Origin: Burkholderiales bacterium
GTDB taxonomy: Bacteria > Pseudomonadota > Gammaproteobacteria > Burkholderiales > Burkholderiaceae_C
Assembly (NCBI GenBank): GCA_027484405.1
Contig: JAIXTA010000027.1
Location: forward strand, 1 to 54,710
Direction: 5' to 3'
DNA: 54,710 nucleotides
The translations under genes and the position numbers were made by a program. Below the pieces are notes generated by a model. That model was not told the origin of the DNA. It ran no database searches and worked only from the letters and a program-made list of their open reading frames with translations. Below are positions 22,417 through 30,784 of this stretch, one piece after another (within the stretch, counting starts at the first letter, position 1; each line of letters starts with the position of its first letter).

Positions 22417-23832
22417 TCAGCCCTGCGGGTCCAGCCAGGCGCACAACTGATCGCTCACGGCACGGCTGCTGAGCAGGTCGAAGTGATTCAGCCCGAAGAA
22501 CACGGCGTCGTGGCCGGGCGGCAGACGCAGATCGCGCTCGGGCTGGCGGTGCTGGCCCAGGGCGCTGGCCACGGGCACCAGTCCGTCTCCGGACGGGCGC
22601 TTGCCGGGCGTGGCCCGGGCGCTGGTGCTGGCGGCCACGGTGTAGCAGGCCACGCCCTGCGGCCAGGGCACATGCGCGTGGAGACGTTCGGTATCGCCCG
22701 ACTGGCCCGGCAGCACGCTGCCGGAATGCAGATCCTGGATACCGGCGCTGCGCCGCGCACCCAGGCGCGCAAAGGGCGCCGTGTAGGGGCTGCGCGCCAG
22801 CAGCCAGGTCAGGCCGCTGCCGGCCCGCTCCAGCGGTGCGCCCTGGTGCGGCGTGCCCAGGCAGACGAGCGCCTTGAGTGTGCGCCGCCATGCGCTGCGG
22901 GGGCCGGACTGTGCGCACGCACTGCGCGCCACCAGCCCGCCCATGCTGTGACCCAGCAGCACGATCTCCTGCACCGGCACCGGCCAGGCGCGCTGCAGCT
23001 CAGCCAGCAGCGCGGCGAGCTGCGCGCCGTTCTCGGCCACGGGCAGGCCGGTGTTGTAGTGCAGGTACAGCGGGGTGAAGCCCTGACGGGCGGCCAGGAC
23101 GCTGCCGTGGTTGTGGCCGCGCCGTGTCCATTGCAGATCGTTCATGCACAGGCCGTGGATCAGGATGAGCAGCTTGCCCCCGGGAGCAGGCCACGCATCG
23201 CCGCGTGCCGCCCAAAGCTGCGCGAGTGCCTTGCGCTGCAGCGGCAGCGCCTGGCCGTCCACGCGCAGCTGCATCGGGATCGCGAGCGGGTTGCCGCGCA
23301 AGGCGAGGTGATCGCCAAACACCCCATTCAATGCGGCGCGTGCGGCCTCGCGCTGCGCCGGCGGCACGAGTCGATCAGCGCGTTCGGCCAGCGCGCGCTT
23401 CATGGCCGGCGGCAGGGCCGCAGCCACACGCGGGCCCAGCTGCGCCAGCGCCAGATCCAGCGCGCCACCCACCAGCGCCGTCACGCCGCGCACGCTGCGA
23501 TACACCAGCCCCGTGATGCCGCTGGTGCGGGCGGGCGGCGCTGCGCCGGGGGTTTGAAGATGGTGTGCTTTGGCGCCGGGCTTGGACGGCTTGTGTACGG
23601 CTGTGCCTGGTGCGGCGCTGCCCTTGAGCGTCAGCGGCGGTGCGAGCCGCGCCACGCTGCCGTGCACGCTCTCCACGGTCTCGGTCAGACCCTGCACCGC
23701 ACCCACGGCCAGCTGGCTGGCGCCGCGCAGCGCATCCAGGGTGCCGGATGCCGAGCGTGCTGCGGTTTGCCGCTTGCGGCGGGGGGCTGGGGCTGAACTC
23801 AAATGCGTCTCCTGGGCGCCGACCACGGACAT
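22417..23832 (-). CDS. PGAP1/lipase-like alpha/beta hydrolase
   Basis: A 471-residue protein. The N-terminal 170 residues are low-complexity and helical, with a basic start (PAPRRKRQTAARSASG). The hydrolase domain begins near residue 215: LLILIHGLCMNDLQW (oxyanion region), the nucleophile elbow LLGHSMGGLVARSA and LKALVCLGTPHQGAP. The late Asp is in PSGDGLVPVASALG and the His in FGLNHFDLLSS. It is likely a lipase or esterase; there is no signal peptide. It is convergent with the protease gene, 28 bases away. Confidence 0.85.
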   Translation of the reverse strand: MSVVGAQETHLSSAPAPRRKRQTAARSASGTLDALRGASQLAVGAVQGLTETVESVHGSVARLAPPLTLKGSAAPGTAVHKPSKPGAKAHHLQTPGAAPPARTSGITGLVYRSVRGVTALVGGALDLALAQLGPRVAAALPPAMKRALAERADRLVPPAQREAARAALNGVFGDHLALRGNPLAIPMQLRVDGQALPLQRKALAQLWAARGDAWPAPGGKLLILIHGLCMNDLQWTRRGHNHGSVLAARQGFTPLYLHYNTGLPVAENGAQLAALLAELQRAWPVPVQEIVLLGHSMGGLVARSACAQSGPRSAWRRTLKALVCLGTPHQGAPLERAGSGLTWLLARSPYTAPFARLGARRSAGIQDLHSGSVLPGQSGDTERLHAHVPWPQGVACYTVAASTSARATPGKRPSGDGLVPVASALGQHRQPERDLRLPPGHDAVFFGLNHFDLLSSRAVSDQLCAWLDPQG

Positions 23833-24105
23833 GTGCAGCGCAGCAATTCAGCTTAAGCCGCGCACAGGCCCGCGCCGCACGAGGCTGGTGGCAAGGCTCC
23901 AATCGCGGCTTGCGCTGCCGCGGCGCGGCGGGCGGTCTGGCGCGTTGCGGTATGGGCGGCGGCTGGGGGCGACATGATCCCGGTGCAAGGTCGGCACTGT
24001 GGTCCGGACGCCAAAGCGCGGGTCTGCCCCAAGCCGCCGGGCGGCCGCGCTGCACTACAACTCGCAGCGGGCAGGCGCGGCTGGCGGGGTGCGGCGCGCT
24101 CGGCC

Positions 24106-24525
24106 ATGGCGTGGCACACAGGGAGTTGCATCTTGGGTTTGTTTGCATTTGCCAGCGGCGCCTGGCTGGCGATGGCGCTGGCCTCGATCGTGAGCGTCGT
24201 GCTGGGCCGCGCGCAGGCGCATGAGTGGGGTGCCTGGGGGTCCATGCAGGTGCTGTGGTGGGTGGCGCTGGCACCGGCATTTCTGGGCATGGTGGCCTTC
24301 ACGGTGGGTGCCAACGCAGCAAGGGTGTACCCGGCCGCGCGCTGGTGCTTCGTGCTGGGCCTGATCTGCGGCCTGCTGGCCTGCGTCATGGGCTGGGGCG
24401 CCAATCTGCTCAGCGCAAAGATCAGTGCCGGCTGGTTCGTGATTGGCGCCGTGCCCGTGCTGGCCTTCTTGGCGCCGCGGGTGTTCGGCCGCTTTGCCCC
24501 GGCGCAGGACGCACCCGCGCCCTAG
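24106..24525 (+). CDS. Small membrane protein with four hydrophobic segments
   Basis: A 139-residue protein of four predicted transmembrane helices (about residues 8-32, 45-65, 75-100 and 108-125), with a short Ala/Pro tail. I start at the ATG at 24106; a longer frame from 23974 adds a basic, unstructured piece, and a TTG at 24133 is another option. Family not recognised. It is divergent from the lipase-like gene; the gap holds nothing evident. Confidence 0.55.
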   Translation: MAWHTGSCILGLFAFASGAWLAMALASIVSVVLGRAQAHEWGAWGSMQVLWWVALAPAFLGMVAFTVGANAARVYPAARWCFVLGLICGLLACVMGWGANLLSAKISAGWFVIGAVPVLAFLAPRVFGRFAPAQDAPAP

Positions 24526-24840
24526 CCGATCGGCACGCACACCGGCTGCGCGGCGCAGACCGCCGCGGCGCGCCTGAGCGCACGCGAGCCGCATGGGCCC
24601 GGGGATGTGCCCCAATCGGCACGCCCGCCGCGAGCCTTCTCGCTTGTCCCATGCGGCTTTCCAGCCACTTTGGGCTGAAGAACGGCTCTGGGCGCGGATG
24701 TCGCCTCCGCTGTCCGGGCGTGGCGTGGATTCACGCCAAACCCCTGGCTGCGCCTGGGGGCGCCTCAATTGAGGCCCGCGATTCCTCAACCCGTCGCGCG
24801 GCTGCGCATGCACGCAAGCGGCCCGCCTAGACTGGCCTGC
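24526..24840 (+). other. 315-base gene-free region before the sensor kinase gene
   Basis: It holds repeat copy I, a GC-rich stretch with two similar GCCGATCGGCAC/CAATCGGCAC words at each end (24525-24625), and the kinase promoter region, in which I see no convincing -35/-10 pair. The frame of the kinase is open through part of it (from 24769). Confidence 0.6.
24635..24690 (+). repeat. Dispersed hairpin repeat, copy I
   Basis: TCTCGCTTGTCCCATGCGG, stem CTTTCCAGCCAC/GGGCTGAAGAACGG; the tail is lost after AACGGCTCTG. It lies about 110 bases behind the plus-strand membrane-protein gene and, like copy A, is reversed relative to that gene compared with most copies. Confidence 0.78.
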
Positions 24841-25956
24841 ATGACATCACACACCGCTCCAGCGCCGCCGTGGCTCAAGTTGCCCGCCTGGCTGCCGCCC
24901 GCCGACGTACTGCGCACCTACGCGCTGGCCTGGCTGCCGATCCTGCTGATCTACATGGTGGCCGTGGAGACCGACGGCATCTGGAGCCGCGGCTTCAACC
25001 TGTTCAGCGCGCTGCACGGCACCCTGCGCAACCTGGGGCCCACATTTCTGCTGCTGCTGTTGCTCTGGCCGCTGACCGGCTGGATGGAGGCGCGGCGCTT
25101 TGGTGCGGCGCGCCAGATTGCGGTGCATGCCGGCGCCGGCGTGCTGTTTGCGTTTGCCTACTACGCGCTGCTCTGGTTGCTGATTGCGGCCGAGAGCGGC
25201 GTGGCGGCGGCCGAGCGGGCGCGCGAGAACTGGTTCATCTGGCAGATCCAGATCGGCATGCTGATCTATGCCGCGGCCGCCGGGGCCTTTGCCGCCTACC
25301 GCGCCGTGCAGCGCGCCCGCCAGGAAGCCGCCGCCGCCGCGCAGGCGCAGATGCTGCTGGCGCGCACCGAGCTGGCTGCACTGCGCAACAAGCTCAACCC
25401 GCACTTCCTGTTCAACACCCTGCACAGCATCCTGGCGCTGGTGCGCAAGGACGCCGTGCGGGCCGAGCAGGCGCTGTTCGGCTTTTCTGAAATGCTGCGC
25501 TACCTGCTGGACACCGAACGCAGCGGCGACGACCAAGTGCTGCTGCGTGACGAGTTGGCTTTCACCGAGCAGTACCTGGCGCTCGAGGCCATCCGTCTGG
25601 GCGAGCGCCTGAAGATCGACTGGCAGGTGGACGAGGAGGCCCTGGGCGTGAGCCTGCCGGCGCTGACCGTGCAGCCCCTGGTGGAAAACAGCATCAAGCA
25701 CGCCTTCAACCCGCGCAGCGAGCCGGGCACGCTTTCAGTGTGCGTGCGGGTGGAGGGCGAGCAGGTGGAGATCACCGTGGCTGATGATGGCCCCGGCGTG
25801 CAGGTGCCCGCCGACGGCAGCCTGCCGCCGGGCAGTGGCCTCGGCCTGCCCACCGTGGCGCGGCGCCTGGCGCTGCGCTGGGGCAGCGCCGCCCGCTTCA
25901 AGGTGCAGTCGGCCCCCGGCGCGGGGTTTCAGGTGCGCGTGGGCATTCCCAAATAA
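24841..25956 (+). CDS. LytS/AlgZ-type membrane sensor histidine kinase
   Basis: A 371-residue kinase. Four hydrophobic segments lie at about 27-43, 67-80, 95-117 and 137-155, followed by a coiled helix. The His_kinase domain has phospho-acceptor His188 in LNPHFLFNTLHSI. A HATPase_c domain follows, with the N-box VQPLVENSIKHAF, the G-box VADDGPGVQ and GSGLGLPTVARRL. The extracytoplasmic loops are short, so the signal is probably sensed in the membrane. It is 23 bases ahead of its response regulator, so the two form one operon. The start at 24841 fits the family better than the open 24769 position. Confidence 0.93.
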   Translation: MTSHTAPAPPWLKLPAWLPPADVLRTYALAWLPILLIYMVAVETDGIWSRGFNLFSALHGTLRNLGPTFLLLLLLWPLTGWMEARRFGAARQIAVHAGAGVLFAFAYYALLWLLIAAESGVAAAERARENWFIWQIQIGMLIYAAAAGAFAAYRAVQRARQEAAAAAQAQMLLARTELAALRNKLNPHFLFNTLHSILALVRKDAVRAEQALFGFSEMLRYLLDTERSGDDQVLLRDELAFTEQYLALEAIRLGERLKIDWQVDEEALGVSLPALTVQPLVENSIKHAFNPRSEPGTLSVCVRVEGEQVEITVADDGPGVQVPADGSLPPGSGLGLPTVARRLALRWGSAARFKVQSAPGAGFQVRVGIPK

Positions 25957-25979
25957 AACAAACAAAGACGAGCCAACCC

Positions 25980-26720
25980 ATGCCCATCCGCGTCCTGATC
26001 TGCGAAGACGAACCCCTGGCGCGCGAGACCCTGCGCGACTTCATCGCCACCCAGCCCGATCTGCTGCTGGTGGGCGAGGCCACCAACGGCCGCGAGGCCC
26101 TCAAGCTGATCCGCGCCCTGAACCCGGAACTTGTGTTCATGGATATCCAGATGCCCGAGATGACCGGCCTGGAGGTGGTGCGCCAGCTGGAGACCGTGCC
26201 GCCGATCATCTTCACCACCGCCTACGACCAGCATGCCGTCACGGCCTTCGAGCTCAATGCGCTGGACTACCTGCTCAAGCCCTTCACGCAGGAGCGCTTT
26301 GCCAAGGCCGTGGAGCGCGCGCTCGATGCGCAGGTCTCACCCGCCGAGCGCAGCCAGACGGCCGAAGGCGCGCTCGCCCGCAGCGAGGCCGAGCCGTTGA
26401 CGCGCATCCTGGTGCGCGACCGCGGCCGCATCTTCCCGCTGGCCATCGACGACATCGAGCACCTGAAGTCCGACCTGAAATACACCCAGATCACTGCCAA
26501 GGGCGCGAGCTATCTGGTCCGTGTGCCCCTGGCCGACCTGGAGCCGCGCCTGGACCCGGAGCGCTTTCTGCGCGTACACCGCAACGCCATCGTCAACCTG
26601 GACCACGTCGTGTCCATGAAGCCCGACGAGCAAAGCCAGCTGCAGATCCTGATGCGCGACGGCACCGAGCTGCTGGCCAACCGCGAGGCGAGCAAGCGGT
26701 TGCGGGATGCGTCGATCTAG
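25980..26720 (+). CDS. LytTR-family response regulator
   Basis: A 246-residue regulator. The receiver domain at 1-120 has acidic residues Asp10/Glu11, phospho-acceptor Asp55 in LVFMDIQMPEMTG, and Lys in DYLLKPF. The LytTR DNA-binding domain at 138-244 includes RILVRDRGRIFPLAIDDIEH, TAKGASYLVRVPLADLE and FLRVHRNAIVNLDHV. This is the AlgR/LytR/MrkE type, which often controls cell-surface polymers or motility. Partner of the kinase just upstream. Its targets are not visible here. Confidence 0.94.
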   Translation: MPIRVLICEDEPLARETLRDFIATQPDLLLVGEATNGREALKLIRALNPELVFMDIQMPEMTGLEVVRQLETVPPIIFTTAYDQHAVTAFELNALDYLLKPFTQERFAKAVERALDAQVSPAERSQTAEGALARSEAEPLTRILVRDRGRIFPLAIDDIEHLKSDLKYTQITAKGASYLVRVPLADLEPRLDPERFLRVHRNAIVNLDHVVSMKPDEQSQLQILMRDGTELLANREASKRLRDASI

Positions 26721-26746
26721 GTACAGCGTTCAGTGGTTGCAGCGAT

Positions 26747-27202
26747 TCAGTCCGACGCGGCGAGGCCACGCAGGATGTCCAGCCGATTGGGCGGCGCGTC
26801 GGGTGCCATGAACCGCGGGATCGTCTCCGCCGTGCGGCGAGGGCGACGCAGGAACTCCACCGGCCACTCGGTGAGGCGTTCCTGCCGCATGTGCACAAAG
26901 ACGCCCGGTTCGGGCTCGTCGATGTACTCACGCTGCAGGACTAGAGCCAAAGGTTCTTCAGCACCGGTTTGGGCGCGCGAGAACGCCAAGGCCTCTTCGT
27001 ACGTCTCGAAGCAGTAGTAGTAGTCGCTGCCATCGGCTTCGTCGGGTGCACCGTCCTCAGGGTGGCACCAAACGCGGTACTCAAGCACTTCGTCCCAGAC
27101 GTATCCGCCTCCGGCGTGTGTCGCCCCGGGATACGTGCCGACAAGCGATATGTCCAGTACGGCAGGAAAACTCGACGGCTCCTGCTCGGCGCGCTCTGTC
27201 AA
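26747..27202 (-). CDS. Conserved protein of unknown function, coupled to a GST gene
   Basis: A 151-residue acidic protein beginning with disordered sequence and then VLDISLVGTYPGATHAGGGY, VLEYRVWCHPEDGAPDE, SDYYYCFETYEEALAFSR and TEWPVEFLRRPRRTAETIPR. I recall relatives listed as GNAT-type proteins, but no acetyl-CoA-binding motif (R/Q-x-x-G-x-G/A) is visible, so I do not accept that name. Its start overlaps the stop of the GST gene (27199-27202), implying translational coupling. Confidence 0.7.
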   Translation of the reverse strand: MTERAEQEPSSFPAVLDISLVGTYPGATHAGGGYVWDEVLEYRVWCHPEDGAPDEADGSDYYYCFETYEEALAFSRAQTGAEEPLALVLQREYIDEPEPGVFVHMRQERLTEWPVEFLRRPRRTAETIPRFMAPDAPPNRLDILRGLAASD

Positions 27203-27873
27203 AGCGAAAACTCCCCACCCTCCGCCAGCGCCTTCTGATACGCCGGCCGGGCGTGGATCTTCTCGAGGAACTTGGCGATGTTCGGGCGCTTGGTGGCGCC
27301 GGCGCCGCTGTTTGCACGAGCGGCGGCGGCTTCCAGCGGGAAGCTCATCTGGATGTCGGCGGCGCTGAAGTCCTCGCCGGCAAACCAGGCGTGCTTGCCG
27401 AGTTCCTTCTCGATGAAGTCCAGGTGCAGCTTGATCTGCGGGGTGATGAACTGTTCCTTCACCTTGGCCGAGATCGCGCGCGCGATCGGCTTGGCGAAGA
27501 AGGGCATGGGGCTGGTCTCGATCTTGTCGAAGATGAGCTTGAGCAGCAGCGGCGGCATGGCCGAGCCTTCGGCGTAGTGCAGCCAGTAGCGGTAGCGCAG
27601 GGCCTCGGCGCTGCCGGGGCGGGGCTGCAGGCGGCCGCTGCCGTAGCGGTCCACCAGGTATTCGATGATCGCGCCGCTCTCGGCCACGGTGATGTCGCCA
27701 TCGGTGATCACCGGGCTCTTGCCCAGCGGGTGCACCTTCTTCAGGGACGCCGGCGCGAGCATGGTCTTCCTGTCACGCTCGTAGCGCTTGATCTCGTAGG
27801 GGATGGCCAGCTCTTCGAGCAGCCACAGCACGCGCTGCGAGCGCGAATTGTTCAGGTGGTGGACGACGATCAT
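27199..27873 (-). CDS. Glutathione S-transferase
   Basis: A 224-residue GST. The thioredoxin-like N-terminal domain has VVHHLNNSRSQRVLWLLEEL, with Ser at the catalytic position and GKSPVITDGDITVAESGAII as the cis-Pro and glutathione-contact region. The helical C-terminal domain spans about 90-215. It conjugates glutathione to electrophiles. The start at 27873 agrees with the family. It precedes the unknown gene 26747-27202 in an overlapping operon. Confidence 0.92.
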   Translation of the reverse strand: MIVVHHLNNSRSQRVLWLLEELAIPYEIKRYERDRKTMLAPASLKKVHPLGKSPVITDGDITVAESGAIIEYLVDRYGSGRLQPRPGSAEALRYRYWLHYAEGSAMPPLLLKLIFDKIETSPMPFFAKPIARAISAKVKEQFITPQIKLHLDFIEKELGKHAWFAGEDFSAADIQMSFPLEAAAARANSGAGATKRPNIAKFLEKIHARPAYQKALAEGGEFSL

Positions 27874-28007
27874 GACTGCGGTTCGGAATGCGTGGAGCCG
27901 CATTCTCGCAGCCCGCCGGGTGCGGGGCGTGGCTGGGGCGCGCGTGGGGCGTGTGGCGGGCGTGTGGGGGAGCGCCCGTCGGGTGGGCTCAACGCGCCGC
28001 CGAAATG

Positions 28008-28072
28008 CCGTCTCGCTTGTCTGGTGCGGTTCTTGAAGGCATTTCGGCCCGGAAGGCGCATGAATGCTTGAT
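28008..28072 (+). repeat. Dispersed hairpin repeat, copy F
   Basis: CGTCTCGCTTGTCTGGTGCGG, hairpin CTTGAAGGCATTTC/GGCCCGGAAGGCG (imperfect), tail CATGAATGCTTGAT. It is tail to tail with copy G. Confidence 0.8.
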
Positions 28073-28084
28073 GTTCATACGGAA

Positions 28085-28149
28085 ATCAAGCATTCATGCG
28101 CCTTTTCAGGCCAAATGGTCTGGAAACGCCCGCCCAACAAGCGAGAAGG
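28085..28149 (-). repeat. Dispersed hairpin repeat, copy G, inverted partner of copy F
   Basis: Read on the minus strand it gives the same order: TTCTCGCTTGTT, stem, and a tail ending CATGAATGCTTGAT. The tails of F and G (28055-28072 and 28085-28102) are a perfect 18-base inverted repeat with a 12-base spacer. The pair fills the space behind terC. Confidence 0.8.
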
Positions 28150-28164
28150 CCTCTCGCAGGCTGC

Positions 28165-28926
28165 TCAGGGCTGCACGTGCGGCTTGTCTTCGTAGGGCTC
28201 GTGCAAGGCCACGGGCGGCTGGCTGACCTTGCGCAGGCGCATGTTCAGCAGCTCCACAAACACCGCAAAGCCCATGGCGAAGTAGACATAGCCCTTGGGA
28301 ATCTTGACCTCGAAGCCGTCGGCAATCAGCACCATGCCGATCATCATCAGGAAGGACAGGGCCAGCACCTTGATGGTGGGGTGCCGCTGCACGAACTGGT
28401 GCAGATGCTTGGCCAGCAGCACCATCAGGATGGTGGCCAGAACGATGGCCACCACCATGATCTTGATGTCGCTGACCATGCCCACGGCGGTGATGATGGA
28501 ATCCAGCGCAAAGACCATGTCGAGCACGAAGATCTGCATCATCACGCCGGCCAGGGTCACCTGCACGGCGCTGCCCTTGACGTCGGTATCGCCCTCCAGG
28601 CGCTGGTGCAGCTCGCTGACGGCCTTGTAGATCAGGAAGAGCCCGCCGGCGATGAGGATCACGTCGCGCCCGGAGATGTCCTGGCCGAAGGCGCGAAACC
28701 ACGTGGCGGTCAGGCTCATGATCCAGGCAATCGAAAACAGCAGCAGCAGCCGGCTCACGGCCGCCACCGCCACGCCGAAGCGGCGCACAAAGTCCTGCTG
28801 ATGCGCGGGCAGCTTCCCGGCCAGGATGCTGATGAAGATGACGTTGTCGATGCCCAGCACCAGTTCCAGTGCGGTGAGCGTGGCCAGGGCGATGAGCGCC
28901 TCCGGCGTGAACAGCCATTCGAGCAT
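28165..28926 (-). CDS. TerC-family membrane protein
   Basis: A 253-residue polytopic protein of about seven hydrophobic segments. Family signatures: TALELVLGIDNVIFISILAG (acidic residues in the first helix) and VLDMVFALDSIITAVGMV. TerC/YkoY-type proteins are metal-ion exporters, with manganese efflux shown for several members, and they also support membrane-protein metallation. AGGGGA precedes the ATG. A manganese riboswitch often precedes such genes, but I did not find a convincing one in the 176-base leader. Confidence 0.93.
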   Translation of the reverse strand: MLEWLFTPEALIALATLTALELVLGIDNVIFISILAGKLPAHQQDFVRRFGVAVAAVSRLLLLFSIAWIMSLTATWFRAFGQDISGRDVILIAGGLFLIYKAVSELHQRLEGDTDVKGSAVQVTLAGVMMQIFVLDMVFALDSIITAVGMVSDIKIMVVAIVLATILMVLLAKHLHQFVQRHPTIKVLALSFLMMIGMVLIADGFEVKIPKGYVYFAMGFAVFVELLNMRLRKVSQPPVALHEPYEDKPHVQP

Positions 28927-29102
28927 GGGGTCCCCTGAGCGGTGTGGTGTTTAGGCGGATTTTGTTGCGCTGCACAGTAATCCAGCCTGCCGGCGCGCGC
29001 CGCTGTGGCAAACCCGCGTCTACCCGCTCCGGGTGACGGGCCGGCGCGCCCGGGATGACCCGCTGCGAGGCTGGCCGATGCGGCCCTCGCGCGGCCGGTG
29101 GT

Positions 29103-30605
29103 CTATTGCCGGCGCTGCGGCGGGGCCAGGGGCTTCATCTGGAACTTGCCGCTGCGGTCGAACAGCACGGTCTCGGTCCATTCGATCGTGTCGCCGATGA
29201 ACAGGTTGGGCTCGGGCTTGGGAAAGCGCACGCTGCGCATGAGCGCCAGGGCCTTGGGCGAGAAGCTGCGGTCGGCGCCGTGGCGGTAGACGTGCAGATC
29301 GACGAGCTCGCCGGCCGGGTCGATCTCCACATGCAGGATCACGATGGCGGGCAGCAGCGGCGGCATGGGCCCGGCATGCACCTCCCCGGCATTGGCCTCG
29401 TGAACGGCCTTGGCCACGGCAAAGCGGTATTCCTCGATCTTCTGGTTGCGCACGCCCAGACGCTCGGCCTCGGCGGCGGCGTTGCGCGACTCCAGGCTCA
29501 GCAGGGCCTGCGCCGTGGCGGCGGCCGCCGCCTTGCGCTCGGCCGGCGTGACCGGGGTGCTGACGCGTTCGGTCACCGGGCCGGCCTGGGGCGTGGGCTC
29601 GTTGTCCCGGTCCAGGCTGTTGCGCACGGCATTCACCGCGCTGCTCACCACACCAGCCACGGCCTGCGCGGCCTGCGCCACCAGCCCGACCTGGGCGGCG
29701 GTCTGCACGGCCGCGGCGCCCGCGGCCACGGGTGCCACGGCCGCAGCCGTGCTGGCTCCGGCCTGCGCAACATCACCCGCCGCCTGCCCGGCCGACGACG
29801 CCGGCTTGGCTTCGGGTGCAGCAGGTTTGGGTGCATCCGGCAGGGCACTGCGGCTCAGCGCGGGCAGATCCACGTCAAACGCTGTGGCGCGGAACAGGCG
29901 CAGCACATCCACGCCGCCCTTGATGAGCCCGAACTGCGCGCCATGCCGCGCCAGATCGGCCGGGGCCAGGGCCACCTCGCCGGCAGCCACGGGCAGCTTG
30001 TCGCCGGCGGCGTTCTCCAGCACGGTGGCGCCGTCGTTCACGCGGTGATAAAGGCCCTCCACGGTGCCACCCGCCTCGGCGGCCGCGCCTTCGACCACGG
30101 TCATGTCGAAGTCGGTGCCGCGGATGCCGATGGTGGCGGTGGTGGTGCGGAACTGCACGGTGTCCGGCGAGCGCTTGCCGATCAGGCCGGTGACGGCGCG
30201 CAGGCTGCCGCGCAGCAGCTGCATGACCATGCCGTCCCGCTCGCCCGGTGCGGCGGCCTGGCGGTAGCGCAGGGGCGTGAGCTGGGTGTTGGCGCGCAGG
30301 GCGAGCAGGGTGCCGTCATTGAGGCGGATCAGCGCCTGCCCGTCGGCGCCGGTCTGGATGCGTTCGAGTTCGGCAATGGGCTCGCCGATGCGTGCCGGGC
30401 GTTCACCGCGCGGGCTGATGATCTGCACGGTGCCGGTACTGCGCTGGATGCTGCCGATGGCGGGCTGCTCCGCCGTACTGGCGCGCGCCGGGGCAAGTGG
30501 CGCACCGGCCAGACCGACAAGCAGCAGTGCGCCCAGCGCGGCAGACCCGAGGCCAGCGCGCCCGCACCGACCTGCGGCACATGCAATTGCACTCTGAAAG
30601 AACAT
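29103..30605 (-). CDS. Exported FecR-domain / TonB-like-domain fusion protein
   Basis: A 500-residue protein with a signal peptide (ending near ALAPARA). Residues 45-190 form a FecR-type domain: GTVQIISPRGERPARIGEPI, NDGTLLALRANTQLTPLRY and TTTATIGIRGTDFDM. A long Ala/Pro-rich linker (about 235-380) follows. The C-terminal 120 residues resemble a TonB C-domain: PAIVILHVEIDPAGELVDLHV, RSFSPKALALMRSVRFPKPE and TETVLFDRSGKFQ. FecR domains normally pass iron-siderophore signals to ECF sigma factors or sit in surface structures. No sigma factor or receptor gene is near. GGGAG precedes the ATG. Confidence 0.82.
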   Translation of the reverse strand: MFFQSAIACAAGRCGRAGLGSAALGALLLVGLAGAPLAPARASTAEQPAIGSIQRSTGTVQIISPRGERPARIGEPIAELERIQTGADGQALIRLNDGTLLALRANTQLTPLRYRQAAAPGERDGMVMQLLRGSLRAVTGLIGKRSPDTVQFRTTTATIGIRGTDFDMTVVEGAAAEAGGTVEGLYHRVNDGATVLENAAGDKLPVAAGEVALAPADLARHGAQFGLIKGGVDVLRLFRATAFDVDLPALSRSALPDAPKPAAPEAKPASSAGQAAGDVAQAGASTAAAVAPVAAGAAAVQTAAQVGLVAQAAQAVAGVVSSAVNAVRNSLDRDNEPTPQAGPVTERVSTPVTPAERKAAAAATAQALLSLESRNAAAEAERLGVRNQKIEEYRFAVAKAVHEANAGEVHAGPMPPLLPAIVILHVEIDPAGELVDLHVYRHGADRSFSPKALALMRSVRFPKPEPNLFIGDTIEWTETVLFDRSGKFQMKPLAPPQRRQ

Positions 30606-30784
30606 GGCAGAACTCCCTGATCGGGCCGATGCAGCGGCCTCGGTATGCAATCCCCAGCGCCACACTATCGCAAAGCCTGATGCACTGGCTGCCGGGAAAA
30701 GCGCGGTCCAGACCCGGGAATCTCCATGATTTGGGGAGCCGTTCCGTCAACGCCCTGGGGCGGATCGGCAACGCCTTGCGCGCC

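Noticed and set aside
26747-27202. GNAT acetyltransferase label for the gene coupled to GST
   Set aside because: No acetyl-CoA loop or GNAT strand pattern is visible; kept as unknown.
28927-29060. Possible yybP-ykoY manganese riboswitch in the terC leader
   Set aside because: A few words (GGTTTGCCACAGCGG on the minus strand) recall the motif, but the conserved paired blocks with GAGACC near the 3' side are missing.
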